Under the pieces are notes generated by a model. The model was not told the origin of the DNA, made no database searches, and was given only the letters and a program-made list of their open reading frames with translations. A stretch of 64,000 bases of DNA from Frondihabitans sp. PAMC 28766. GTDB lineage: Bacteria; Actinomycetota; Actinomycetes; Actinomycetales; Microbacteriaceae. Positions 16,776 to 25,154 of the stretch are shown here, piece after piece (position 1 is the stretch's first letter; the number at the start of each line of letters is the position of its first letter). The DNA is taken from contig NZ_CP014513.1 of NCBI RefSeq assembly GCF_001577365.1, positions 496,001 through 560,000 on the forward strand, read 5' to 3'. The translations under genes and the position numbers were made by a program.

Positions 16776-19277
16776 ATGAACATCGCAAAGACCGGGGCCG
16801 CATTCGGCCTCGCCGCGCTGACCCTCGCGTCATCGCTCTCCCTCGGGGCTGCGGCCAACGCCGCCCCCACGGCCGCGGCGACGCCTAAGGCCACTGCTGC
16901 CAAAGTTTCGCCGGGCCACGTTCTCACCCCGTTTGTGGCAACGAACGGCGACGGAAGGGCCTGGGGCATCCGCCCATTGACCGAAAACGGTAACAATTAC
17001 GGTACGGACCGGTCCAAGGCCGGCTCGCTGGCAGACGCCATCACATTCGCAAGCGACGTGCAGCTGCCTCTACCCGGCACGACTGGCTACATCTTCAATG
17101 CCGACGGGACTCAGTGCCTTAAACCCGCTCAGGGTGTTACTGGAGGCCCCGGTAGCGGCCACTGGTTCGGCCTCGCGGTATGGGTGAACTGCTCGGCCGC
17201 CGCCGGGCAAGCCGCGGACGATTGGACCGTGTCGAATGACGGCGCGCTTACCAACCGCTGGGGCTATCCCAGCTCGAGCTTTGGTCTCGCGGAACAATCC
17301 CAGTCCGACGCAGGTGGTGGCGAGCACGCGTTGCTCTATGAACTGCCCTCCACTGGCGGGCATACTCAGGCCCACCTCCTCATCCTTTCGGCCACGGCAG
17401 CGAGCATTGATGTGTACAACCGAGCTGCAGTCATCGAGGGGCACGCGATTCCGGGCGCGACGATAGTCGTGAAGGACGCTACCGGCAGGGAGAAGACCGC
17501 GACCGCGGACCCCGAGACGGGCGAGTGGACCATGAACGTGAAGAACCTCGCTCTCGGTGCGAACAAATTCACGATGGAGCAGTTCGACGAAGAGGACGAA
17601 TCGCTCGGCACCTCGGAGTTCACCGTCGACGTGAAGACCACACCGCTGAGCACCTCGGTCGAGTCGACGAGCATCGTGCAGGGCACCGCCGAGGTCGAGA
17701 TCACCGGCACCCCCGGCCTGACGATCAATTACCAGGGCAAGGCGGCCACGCTCAATGAGAAGGGCAAGAAGACCGTCACGTTCGAGGGCCTGTCCCTCGG
17801 CAACAACGACGTCACCGTGCAGCAGTTCGACGGCGGCAAGCAGATCGGCGGCGACTTCGACGCGAAGGTGATGCTCACCACGGCGAGGCTGACCGTGAAC
17901 GCGAACTTCGATGACCGCGGCAACGGCTTCGACGCGGTCCTCTCGGGCACCGCCGAGAAGAATGCGAAGATCACCATCGTCGCCGAGGAGACCGGCAAGG
18001 TCACCACGACCACCGCCGACCCCAGGAACGGCAGCTGGACCGCCCCGGTCACCGCTCCGGGCGCAGGCCGCCAGGGCTTCGATGTCAGCCAGTCGATCAA
18101 CGGCAGCGATGCGGGCTCCACCGACGTCACCCTCAACTACGGTGACGAGGTCGACATCACGGCGCCCCGTGACAACAGCGAGTTCGCCGGCGGCGACCTC
18201 CCGTTCCGCGGCGACGGCCAGCAGTTCGCCGACATCGAGATCTTCGAGAAGGGCAACGACAAGCCCGTCGCCACGACCAAGGGCATCAACAACAACTCCT
18301 GGTCGGCCCTCGTCGAAAAGGTCTCGGGTGGTGTCGAGCACGTCTACACGGTCAAGCAGCACTCGAAGGGCAACCTGACCACCGAAGACACCGTCACCGT
18401 CAATAAGGGTCAGACGCCGCCGGTCGACATCGATGTGAAGCTCACCAACCCGGCCAACGCCGCGGTCGGCTACACCCCCGACGCGGCGTTCACCTTCGCC
18501 GGCGCGGGCAAGCCGGGCGCCTCGATCACCATTCGCAACACGGCCGGCACGATCCTCGCCCAGGACATCAAGGTCAGCGACAAGGGCGAGTGGGAGTGGA
18601 CACGCGCCAACATGCGCACCTCCACCTACCAGCTGAACTTCATCCAGAACGAAGGTCAGGCCGATGAGAAGACCGCAACCCTGCGCGACTTCAAGCCCAA
18701 CGCCGCCCCCGCCCCCGTGGTGACCGTCACGAACCCCGCAAAGGTCACCGACGGCTACACCGCCAACGCGGCATTCACGTTCAAGGGCACCGGCACGACC
18801 GGCAAGAAGATCACCGTCCGCAACACGGCCGGCACGATCCTCGCCCAGGACATCACGGTGAACGGTCAGGGCCAGTGGGAGTGGACCCGCGCCAACATGC
18901 GCACCTCGACCTACAACCTCGACTTCATCCAGGACGAGGGCACCGCGACCGAGAAGAAGGCCACGATCCGCGGCTTCGCCCCGAACGCCACCCCGGCACC
19001 CGTCGTGACCGTCACGAACCCGGCGAACCCGGCCGACGGCTACGTGCGCAACACCGCCTTCACCTTCCGCGGCAAGGCGACCCCCAGCTCGACCCTCACG
19101 ATCCAGAACTTCGCCGGCACCGAGATCGCGAAGAACATCCCCGTCAGCTCGACCGGTGACTGGAGCTTGACGCGCGCCAACATGGGCACCTCCGTCTGGA
19201 AGCTCACGTTCGTCGAGAACAAGGGCACCGCGAACGAGCACTCCACCGTGCTCGGTGACTTCGCACCCCGCCCGTAA
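16776..19277 (+). CDS. large secreted repeat protein with unique N-terminal domain
   Basis: 833 aa. Signal peptide about residues 1-29 (ANA cleavage). Residues ~45-205 form a unique Gly/Trp-rich domain with Cys at ~113 and ~137, possibly carbohydrate binding (inference from composition). Residues ~205-550 hold four Ig-like repeats. Three family units follow from about residues 551, 648 and 743, each carrying the RANMRTS or RANMGTS signature. The last unit ends GDFAPRP, as in the paralogs. No sortase motif or transmembrane anchor is visible, so it is either released or held by wall binding. The only long paralog without repeat-length DNA identity or a frame break. Confidence 0.85.
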   Translation: MNIAKTGAAFGLAALTLASSLSLGAAANAAPTAAATPKATAAKVSPGHVLTPFVATNGDGRAWGIRPLTENGNNYGTDRSKAGSLADAITFASDVQLPLPGTTGYIFNADGTQCLKPAQGVTGGPGSGHWFGLAVWVNCSAAAGQAADDWTVSNDGALTNRWGYPSSSFGLAEQSQSDAGGGEHALLYELPSTGGHTQAHLLILSATAASIDVYNRAAVIEGHAIPGATIVVKDATGREKTATADPETGEWTMNVKNLALGANKFTMEQFDEEDESLGTSEFTVDVKTTPLSTSVESTSIVQGTAEVEITGTPGLTINYQGKAATLNEKGKKTVTFEGLSLGNNDVTVQQFDGGKQIGGDFDAKVMLTTARLTVNANFDDRGNGFDAVLSGTAEKNAKITIVAEETGKVTTTTADPRNGSWTAPVTAPGAGRQGFDVSQSINGSDAGSTDVTLNYGDEVDITAPRDNSEFAGGDLPFRGDGQQFADIEIFEKGNDKPVATTKGINNNSWSALVEKVSGGVEHVYTVKQHSKGNLTTEDTVTVNKGQTPPVDIDVKLTNPANAAVGYTPDAAFTFAGAGKPGASITIRNTAGTILAQDIKVSDKGEWEWTRANMRTSTYQLNFIQNEGQADEKTATLRDFKPNAAPAPVVTVTNPAKVTDGYTANAAFTFKGTGTTGKKITVRNTAGTILAQDITVNGQGQWEWTRANMRTSTYNLDFIQDEGTATEKKATIRGFAPNATPAPVVTVTNPANPADGYVRNTAFTFRGKATPSSTLTIQNFAGTEIAKNIPVSSTGDWSLTRANMGTSVWKLTFVENKGTANEHSTVLGDFAPRP

Positions 19278-19390
19278 CACGACACCCGCACCGCGCGGCG
19301 CCGTCCCCAGACGCGCGCGCACCCCGTGGCGGGCGGCCACAAGCCGCCCGCCACCACCCCTTCCACCCACAGACCCCGAAAGACCACACG

Positions 19391-19807
19391 ATGCGCCAGA
19401 AGATCATCGTCGGCCTTGCCGCCGTAATCGCCCTCACGGGCGTTCTCGCCGGCTGCACGACCGACAAGACCGACACCAAACCCACGACCACGCCGACAGC
19501 CAAGAACGATGCTTCCAAAGGCCAACCCGACGACGTCTGCGTCGACGGAATCGCCTACATGGACCTCGGCAACGGCGCGTCCAAGACGCTGAAAGACAAA
19601 TGCGACACCGTCATCGTGATCGGCGACAAGGGAACCCTGCATGTCGGTGACGTGAAGACCCTCAGCCTCATGGGCAACGGCAACACCATCGACGCCGGAA
19701 CCATCGGCACGCTCGACCAGTCCGCAAACGACAACAAGGTCACCTACAAAGGCGCAGCTCCGAAGCTCGTCGGCGACGGAACCGGCAACGCCGCATCCGG
19801 CAAGTAA
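19391..19807 (+). CDS. DUF3060-like lipoprotein
   Basis: 138 aa with a lipoprotein signal peptide (lipobox LAGC, Cys at residue 22), a Thr/Lys/Asp linker, and a C-terminal domain with the repetitive GDVKTLSLMGNGNTIDAGTIGTLDQSANDNKVTYKGA pattern, seen in short pieces across residues ~85-125, which is characteristic of DUF3060 beta-solenoid-like proteins of actinobacteria. It sits between two surface-repeat genes and is followed by a strong terminator, suggesting an accessory envelope protein of that cluster. Function unknown. Confidence 0.8.
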   Translation: MRQKIIVGLAAVIALTGVLAGCTTDKTDTKPTTTPTAKNDASKGQPDDVCVDGIAYMDLGNGASKTLKDKCDTVIVIGDKGTLHVGDVKTLSLMGNGNTIDAGTIGTLDQSANDNKVTYKGAAPKLVGDGTGNAASGK

Positions 19808-19825
19808 CAGCTCGCACCCGTCACA

Positions 19826-19860
19826 GCAGGCCGAACCCCACAGGTTCGGCCTGCTTTATT
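19826..19860 (+). terminator. rho-independent terminator after the lipoprotein gene
   Basis: Perfect 12-bp stem (19826-19837 with 19843-19854, loop CCACA) followed by TTTATT. It ends immediately before the AT-rich promoter region of the next surface-repeat gene. Confidence 0.9.
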
Positions 19861-19909
19861 TATGTTACATTTCACGTACGAACGACCCACCAACCGAAAG
19901 AACGATGAA

Positions 19910-21832
19910 ATGACCATCCCCTCCCGCGCTGCCGCAATCGCCGTGGCCGTGGCCGCCAGCCTCGGGCTCGGTGTGATTTGTACCGCTTCGAGCGCGCAGG
20001 CCGCGCCCGGTCTCGATCTCCCCAATACCTTCACTCGCATGGTGCTCGAAGACACCAAAGCCCCCGCAGGCACCGACAAGTACGTCGCCATCGACGCGCA
20101 ACTCCACGGCACCCGCACCGCAACGCTTGCCGAGGCCGAGCAGAAAGCGGGCGGCGACTTCTTCGACGTGCCTCGCGTCGGCGAAGACGACCAGCCGATG
20201 TCTGGCCTCATCGAGGGATACGACCTGCACGCAGACAAGAGCGAGCCCGGAGGCATCGGCTACGACGAAGACGGGGGGTCGATCATCGAGCCCGACCACC
20301 AGTTCGACGTCTCCGACGACGGCACGGTCGAGAATCACGCCGGTGGATACCTCGGCTTCGACGACACCCTCGACCACCTCGCGCTGACCGACGAAGCCCG
20401 CTATGTCGTGGCCGGCAGCACTCGCGGCGACAGCCCCACCACACTCGTCGCGAATCTCGACTCGTACGACGCAGCCACTGGCACGGCCGTCATCTCCGGT
20501 TCGGCGTCAAGCAGCGTCTTCTACCCCGACGCCCGCGTGTACGCCGGCGACTCGTTCTCGGCCACCGGCACCCTCGGCGAATTCGTCATCTCCGTCTCCG
20601 GCATCACGGCCGGCACGAAGAGCGTCGAGCTCGAACAGAAGCTCGGCGAAGACCAGGTCGACAAGGTGAACGTGGCGCTCGACGACGAAGCCGAAGTCGC
20701 GCCCCTCGTCCTGACGAACCCGGCCAAGGCCTCCGACGGATACGCCGCCAACCAAGCCTTCACTTTCGCGGGTACGGGTGAGAAGGGCTCGAAGGTGACG
20801 GTTCGTAATGCCAAGGGCACGCTGCTCGCTCAGAACATCGAAGTGGACGGCCAGGGAGAATGGAAGTGGACGCGTGCCAACATGGGCACTTCCGCCTACA
20901 GCCTGAAGTTCATCCAAGACGAGGGTTCACCCACCGAGAAGTCCACGGAGCTGCTCGACTTCAAGCCCGGGGCCGTTCCGGCACCGACCGTCACCCTGAC
21001 GAACCCGGCCAAGGCCTCCGACGGCTACGTCGAGAACCAGGCCTTCACCTTCGCGGGCACCGGCACCCCCGGCAAGACGATCACCGTCAAGAACACCGCC
21101 GGCACAGTCCTCGCCGACGACATCCCCGTCACCAGCGAAGGCACGTGGGAGTGGACCCGCGCCAACATGCGCACCTCCGTCTACAACCTCGACTTCATCC
21201 AAGACAGCGGCCTCCCCACCGAACAGAAAACCACCCTCCGTGGCTTCGCCGGCCACCCCGCCCCCGTAAGCCCCGTCACCCTGACGAACCCGGCCAAGGC
21301 CTCCGACGGCTACGTCGAGAACCAGGCCTTCACCTTCGCGGGCACCGGCACCCCCGGCAAGACGATCACCGTCAAGAACACCGCCGGCACAGTCCTCGCC
21401 GACGACATCCCCGTCACCAGCGAAGGCACGTGGGAGTGGACCCGCGCCAACATGCGCACCTCCGTCTACAGCCTCGACTTCATCCAAGACAGCGGCCTCC
21501 CCACCGAACAGAAAACCACCCTCCGTGGCTTCGCCGGCCACCCCGCCCCTGCGAGCCCCGTCTCCGTCACGAACCCCGCCGACCCCAAAGCCGGCTACAC
21601 CGCCAACACCTCGTTCACGTTCCGCGGAAAGGCTGCGGTCGACTCGGCACTGACGATTCAAAACGCTGCTGGCACGGAGATCGCCAAAGATATCCCCGTT
21701 TCGAAAGACGGCGACTGGGAGTGGACCCGCGCCAACATGGGCACGTCCGTCTGGAAGCTCACGTTCATTCAAGACAAGGGCAAGCCGACCGAAGCGAAGT
21801 TCACTCTCGGCAACTTCGCCCCCAAGGCGTAG
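19910..21832 (+). CDS. secreted repeat protein with four tandem family units
   Basis: 640 aa. I chose the ATG at 19910 because the signal peptide MTIPSRAAAIAVAVAASLG... (cleavage after AQA) starts there; an in-frame ATG at 19862 would add a charged stretch. Residues ~32-260 form an acidic unique domain. Four ~95-residue units start at about residues 266, 360, 455 and 550. Units two and three are almost identical at DNA level (see repeat features). Each unit has the core FTF-G-GTPGK-IT, EWEWTRANMRTSVY and a DFIQD segment; the last is the family's C-terminal cap (GKA...TRANMGTSVWKLTF). Probable surface or matrix protein; function unknown. Confidence 0.85.
   Translation: MTIPSRAAAIAVAVAASLGLGVICTASSAQAAPGLDLPNTFTRMVLEDTKAPAGTDKYVAIDAQLHGTRTATLAEAEQKAGGDFFDVPRVGEDDQPMSGLIEGYDLHADKSEPGGIGYDEDGGSIIEPDHQFDVSDDGTVENHAGGYLGFDDTLDHLALTDEARYVVAGSTRGDSPTTLVANLDSYDAATGTAVISGSASSSVFYPDARVYAGDSFSATGTLGEFVISVSGITAGTKSVELEQKLGEDQVDKVNVALDDEAEVAPLVLTNPAKASDGYAANQAFTFAGTGEKGSKVTVRNAKGTLLAQNIEVDGQGEWKWTRANMGTSAYSLKFIQDEGSPTEKSTELLDFKPGAVPAPTVTLTNPAKASDGYVENQAFTFAGTGTPGKTITVKNTAGTVLADDIPVTSEGTWEWTRANMRTSVYNLDFIQDSGLPTEQKTTLRGFAGHPAPVSPVTLTNPAKASDGYVENQAFTFAGTGTPGKTITVKNTAGTVLADDIPVTSEGTWEWTRANMRTSVYSLDFIQDSGLPTEQKTTLRGFAGHPAPASPVSVTNPADPKAGYTANTSFTFRGKAAVDSALTIQNAAGTEIAKDIPVSKDGDWEWTRANMGTSVWKLTFIQDKGKPTEAKFTLGNFAPKA
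20990..21274 (+). repeat. 285-bp tandem repeat, copy 1
   Basis: First of two adjacent 285-bp copies inside the 19910 gene. Compared with copy 2 there is one difference (an AAC/AGC codon, Asn/Ser) over the first ~265 bases, then a few changes at the end. The near identity implies recent duplication or gene conversion, and the array can expand or contract by recombination. Confidence 0.95.
21275..21559 (+). repeat. 285-bp tandem repeat, copy 2
   Basis: Second copy of the near-identical 95-codon unit, directly abutting copy 1 in frame. The flanking units (from 20707 and 21560) are clearly diverged, so only the central pair is recent. Confidence 0.95.
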
Positions 21833-21855
21833 GGCTCAGCACGTCCCACCTCTGC

Positions 21856-21889
21856 GAGCGCCGGTCACCTCGAAGGGTGACCGGCGCTC
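21856..21889 (+). terminator. hairpin after the last surface-repeat gene
   Basis: Perfect 14-bp stem (21856-21869 with 21876-21889, loop of 6) 24 nt past the stop. No T tract, so termination strength is uncertain. Confidence 0.6.
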
Positions 21890-21913
21890 GTGCATTGCGG
21901 GCAGAATGAACTG

Positions 21914-22402
21914 ATGATCGACGTCGCTCTCGCCCGAAACCTCCGTGAAGCCGGCCTCCGCTGGCACCCCGCCACCGGCGACCGGTTCGTGATCGACGGC
22001 GACGAGTTCGCCGAAGAGGTCTTCACGATCAGCGAGATGACGATCGAGGCCCACGATTACTCGGGCACGACCGTGCTCGGCTTCAACGGCACCACCGAGT
22101 GGGCGCTCGACTCGGTCGAGGCCGACGACTCCCTCTGGCTGCCGCGCGAAGACCAGATGCGCGCGCTCCTCGGCCCCGACTTCCGGTCGCTCACGAGAGA
22201 CGACGACGGCACGGGCACCGGCGCGAACTACGTGATCGAGACTCGGAACGGCAGCTACCGCAACGACGACGCCGAGAATGCCTACGGCGACGCGCTGCTG
22301 GCCTACATCACGGCCAGCCTGCACATCGGCGACCTCGACGCCGAGGGTGAGGCCGGCAGCCCCGCCGGCGCCGAGCTCAGCCCCGGCGCACCGACCGCGT
22401 GA
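21914..22402 (+). CDS. hypothetical protein (family often labelled CpaE-like in Microbacteriaceae)
   Basis: 162-aa cytoplasmic protein with the readable core ALARNLREAGLRWHPATGDRF, LGFNGTTEWALDSV and WLPREDQMRALLG. I recall close relatives carried in actinobacterial genomes under the name pilus assembly protein CpaE, although no CpaE ATPase motif is visible and no pilus genes are near, so that name is doubtful. CAGAAT lies exactly 6 nt before the ATG and there is no ribosome binding site, suggesting leaderless translation. Its 3' end overlaps the convergent methyltransferase gene by 26 bp. Confidence 0.75.
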   Translation: MIDVALARNLREAGLRWHPATGDRFVIDGDEFAEEVFTISEMTIEAHDYSGTTVLGFNGTTEWALDSVEADDSLWLPREDQMRALLGPDFRSLTRDDDGTGTGANYVIETRNGSYRNDDAENAYGDALLAYITASLHIGDLDAEGEAGSPAGAELSPGAPTA

Positions 22403-23522
22403 CCGTGAACTTCGGGTTGCGCGTCACCTGAGTCGTCTCCCCCACCACGGCCGACAGCGTGTCGCGGTGCTTCAGGTGGGAGTTGTAGACAGTCCAGAGC
22501 TCTCCGCCCGGGCGCAGCACCCGCGCGGCGCCCTCGAACAGCTTGAGGGCCACCCCCGGCTCGACCGCCGCGTCGACATGGAAGGGCGGGTTCAACAAGA
22601 CCAGGTCGCAGGATCCTGCGGCTTGCGACGACAGCGCATCGTCACGCACCACGGTCACCCGGTCGCCCACCCCGCTGAGGTCGGCTGTGGCGCGGGTCGA
22701 GGCGACCGCCGCCGCCGACTGGTCGGAGGCGATGACCCGCGCCGCAGGCCGAGCCAGCGCGGCGGCCGTCGCGAGGACACCCGAGCCGCAGCCCAGGTCG
22801 ACGATGACCGCGGCATCGGACAGCGCCTGTGGCAGCGCCTCGAGGAGGGCGCGCGTGCCGATGTCGACCTTCGAGCCCGCGAATGTCGCGCCGTACGACG
22901 CCACCGTGATGCTCGGGCCGCCCGGCAGACCGAGGTCGTCGTGGCGCTGCGTGCGCGGCCACGGCGAGTCGATCGGCGGTTGAACCGGCTCGGACGCCGT
23001 GAGCACCCGCGACTTCTGCCGCGCGAGACCGGCGTAGACGACCCCGAAGTGCTCGGCGAGCACGTCGTTCATGGCGATCGTCATGTGTTTGAGGCGGCCC
23101 CCGGCGAAAATCGCGACCTCGGGGTGCGCGTGGCGGGCGACGAGGCCGACGATTTCGTCGAGGGCGGCGAGCGAGCGAGGCAGCTGGAGGAGCACCACGC
23201 GGGCGTCGGTGACCAGCGACTCGTCCAGGGCGTGGCTCGTGAAGACGTTGGACAAGCCCGCATCGGCGGCGTTTAGGGCGAGGGCCTGCTCGGCCACGAG
23301 GGCGTCCTGGTGCACTCGGATGCCGGTGAGGCCGTGGAGCGAGGCGGCGCCGAGGGTGAGCGCGCCGTAGTGGTCGCCGATGACGACGAGCTCTCCGGTG
23401 TCGAGGGAGGCGAGGGCATTGACGGCCTCGTCGAGGAGGAGCCGGTCGGTCGCGTCGACCGCGACGAGGTTGGGCGCCTCGAAGTCGGGCCGGCGGCGGA
23501 GGGCGTCGAAGTCGAGGGGCAT
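22377..23522 (-). CDS. class I SAM-dependent methyltransferase, RsmC/RlmG-like
   Basis: 381 aa, about twice a single methyltransferase domain, as in RsmC/RlmG, which methylate N2 of guanine in rRNA. The N-terminal half is a degenerate Rossmann-like domain. The C-terminal half has VDLGCGSGVLATAAAL (SAM binding, near residue 243) and DLVLLNPPFH, with the NPPF catalytic motif near residue 313. A TAGGCT hexamer (minus strand, 23529-23534) sits 6 nt before the ATG, so the mRNA is probably leaderless. Which rRNA position is modified cannot be told. Confidence 0.85.
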   Translation of the reverse strand: MPLDFDALRRRPDFEAPNLVAVDATDRLLLDEAVNALASLDTGELVVIGDHYGALTLGAASLHGLTGIRVHQDALVAEQALALNAADAGLSNVFTSHALDESLVTDARVVLLQLPRSLAALDEIVGLVARHAHPEVAIFAGGRLKHMTIAMNDVLAEHFGVVYAGLARQKSRVLTASEPVQPPIDSPWPRTQRHDDLGLPGGPSITVASYGATFAGSKVDIGTRALLEALPQALSDAAVIVDLGCGSGVLATAAALARPAARVIASDQSAAAVASTRATADLSGVGDRVTVVRDDALSSQAAGSCDLVLLNPPFHVDAAVEPGVALKLFEGAARVLRPGGELWTVYNSHLKHRDTLSAVVGETTQVTRNPKFTVTRSVRRG

Positions 23523-23528
23523 GACTCC

Positions 23529-23534
23529 AGCCTA
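23529..23534 (-). promoter_or_regulatory. -10 hexamer of a leaderless promoter (methyltransferase)
   Basis: TAGGCT on the minus strand with exactly 6 nt between it and the ATG at 23522. No Shine-Dalgarno sequence. Confidence 0.65.
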
Positions 23535-23580
23535 GGGAGCCGCGACGCCGAGCGACGACAGCGCGGAAGAACGGCCGACG

Positions 23581-23994
23581 CTACGACACGACGCTGAGCT
23601 GCTCGCCCGTGCCGGTGAGCCGGAAGCGAGGCCCGTCTTCTTGCGGGGTCGCGTCGATGTCGCGGTCGACGAAGTAGCCGGCAGCGCTGAGCGTCCTGCC
23701 CTGCACGCACGACCCGGCCATCGCCCAGAGCTCGCCGTCGTTGCGCGAGATGGTGCCGGAGAGGACACCTGCGACCTCGAGAAGGCCGCCCGCGTGGATC
23801 GACACCTGCGCCTGGCAGGTGCCGCTCAACAGGACGTAGCCGCCCGGCTCGATCGTGAGCTTGTCGTCGACGCCGCCCCGCAGATCGAGGGAGCCGCCGT
23901 CACAGACGACGATGCCGTGCGGAGCCGTGCCGGTCAGAACGACTGGCTCGTCGACCGTCAGAGCCTGCCCGACCACCCCTGTCAGCTTTTTCAT
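23581..23994 (-). CDS. small hypothetical protein with a beta-solenoid-like repeat pattern
   Basis: 137 aa. Short hydrophobic strands separated by Gly turns recur about every 17-20 residues (IVVCDGGSLDLRGG, LTIEPGGYVLLSG, VSIHAGGLLEVAGVLSGTI), resembling polymer-forming or bactofilin-type right-handed beta-helices, although no family match is certain. The ATG at 23994 was chosen because TAGGCT (24002-24007, minus strand) lies 7 nt upstream and there is no ribosome binding site. A longer in-frame extension upstream overlaps the phosphatase gene and is unlikely. No signal peptide. Function unknown. Confidence 0.65.
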   Translation of the reverse strand: MKKLTGVVGQALTVDEPVVLTGTAPHGIVVCDGGSLDLRGGVDDKLTIEPGGYVLLSGTCQAQVSIHAGGLLEVAGVLSGTISRNDGELWAMAGSCVQGRTLSAAGYFVDRDIDATPQEDGPRFRLTGTGEQLSVVS

Positions 23995-24041
23995 ACCCGC
24001 GAGCCTAGGGCACGCTCGCCGGGCCGCGTCGGGTCGTCTCG

Positions 24042-24779
24042 TCACTCGAGCAGCCGATTGCGGAGACGGCGCTGAGCGTCGAGACTCAGCCCGGCACCTT
24101 CGAGGTAGGCGGCGACCGAGCCGCTGGTGCTCACCATGCGATCGATCGTCTCGCGCATGGCTTCGGGTGGCGACGCGACGAGCATCGTGCGCAGCTCGGG
24201 CGAGAGTGGGATGCCGGCCGCAACGGCGCGCGACTCCATGCGACAGGCCCACGCACCGCGAAGGTGCCCTTCGGTGGCGGCGTAATCGCTGACGACGAAG
24301 GCAGGATCTGCACCGGTCACCAGGAGGGCCACGGCGACGACGACCCCGGTGCGATCTTTGCCGGCCGTGCAGTGCACGAGCACACCGCCCACCGGCGCGT
24401 CGACGATCAGCTGCAGGGCCCCTGCGATCTCTTCCGCACTGGAGTTGATCAGGTCGGCGTAGAGCACGCTCACGCTCGGGATCGAGACCAGCGATGTCAG
24501 CGCGCCGGACAGGATCGGCAACTGGTGGGTCTCGATGTCTAGCCCGACCGTGTCGTCGGGCATCGCGGCGACCTCGGCAGCGTCACGCAGATCGATGATC
24601 GTGCGCACCCCGAGGTCGATGAGACGCGACCGACCAGCGGGCCCGATGGCGCTGAGGGCGTCGGAGCGATAGAGCCGTCGCCCGGAGATCACGCCGCCGC
24701 AGCGCTCGGGCGTGGCGACGACGGGGATGCCGCCGACGTCTCGGAAGTTGACGGTGCCAGGCACCAGAGACGCACTCAT
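24042..24779 (-). CDS. tyrosine-protein phosphatase (Y_phosphatase3 / Siw14-like family)
   Basis: 245-aa protein phosphatase with the P-loop HCTAGKDRTGVV (Cys near residue 131, CX5R), preceded by FRDVGG near the N-terminus and TIIDLRDAAE, as in MptpB-type and related bacterial phosphatases that act on phospho-Tyr or phosphoinositides. Overlaps the upstream HTH gene by 4 nt, so the two are translationally coupled and the HTH protein may control this operon. Substrate unknown. Confidence 0.88.
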   Translation of the reverse strand: MSASLVPGTVNFRDVGGIPVVATPERCGGVISGRRLYRSDALSAIGPAGRSRLIDLGVRTIIDLRDAAEVAAMPDDTVGLDIETHQLPILSGALTSLVSIPSVSVLYADLINSSAEEIAGALQLIVDAPVGGVLVHCTAGKDRTGVVVAVALLVTGADPAFVVSDYAATEGHLRGAWACRMESRAVAAGIPLSPELRTMLVASPPEAMRETIDRMVSTSGSVAAYLEGAGLSLDAQRRLRNRLLE

Positions 24780-25006
24780 GCCCCGACGCCCTTCAGCAGC
24801 TCGGAGACGGGAACACCCAGCCCGCGAGCGACGCGGACGAGAGTCACCACCGTCGGGTTGCCGACGCCCCGCTCGAGAAGGTAGTAGTTGCCGAGCGCGA
24901 TGCCTGTGCTCGTGGCTGCGTCTCGACAGGTCATGCCGGCAGCCCGGCGAATCTCGCGGATGCGGCTGCCCAGAGCCGCTCGGGCCTTCTCGTCTCGCTC
25001 TCTCAT
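24776..25006 (-). CDS. small XRE-family HTH regulator
   Basis: 76-aa DNA-binding protein consisting only of a helix-turn-helix: LGSRIREIRRAAGMTCRDAATSTGIALGNYYLLERG is the Cro/C1-type fold, followed by NPTVVTLVRVARGLGVPVSELL. The ATG at 25006 is preceded by TATACT at exactly 6 nt (minus strand, 25013-25018) without a ribosome binding site. A longer upstream frame has no coding character. First gene of an operon with the tyrosine phosphatase; it is divergent from the GntR regulator, so the AT-rich gap 25007-25076 probably carries both promoters. Confidence 0.8.
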   Translation of the reverse strand: MRERDEKARAALGSRIREIRRAAGMTCRDAATSTGIALGNYYLLERGVGNPTVVTLVRVARGLGVPVSELLKGVGA

Positions 25007-25012
25007 TTCGAC

Positions 25013-25018
25013 AGTATA
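25013..25018 (-). promoter_or_regulatory. -10 hexamer of a leaderless promoter (HTH regulator)
   Basis: TATACT on the minus strand, 6 nt before the ATG at 25006, in an AT-rich divergent intergenic region that also has TTGACA (25049-25054, plus strand) for the GntR gene. Confidence 0.7.
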
Positions 25019-25154
25019 TTGCAGAATATTTGGTTTTAGGTTTCGTACTTGACAGGTATTACAACACTCTGGAAACGTGGAGCTCGTCGTCACGGAGCCG
25101 TCAGATGCCTCGAAGCCGATGGCCCGATCCACCCGGCACGAAAGGACGCACGTC

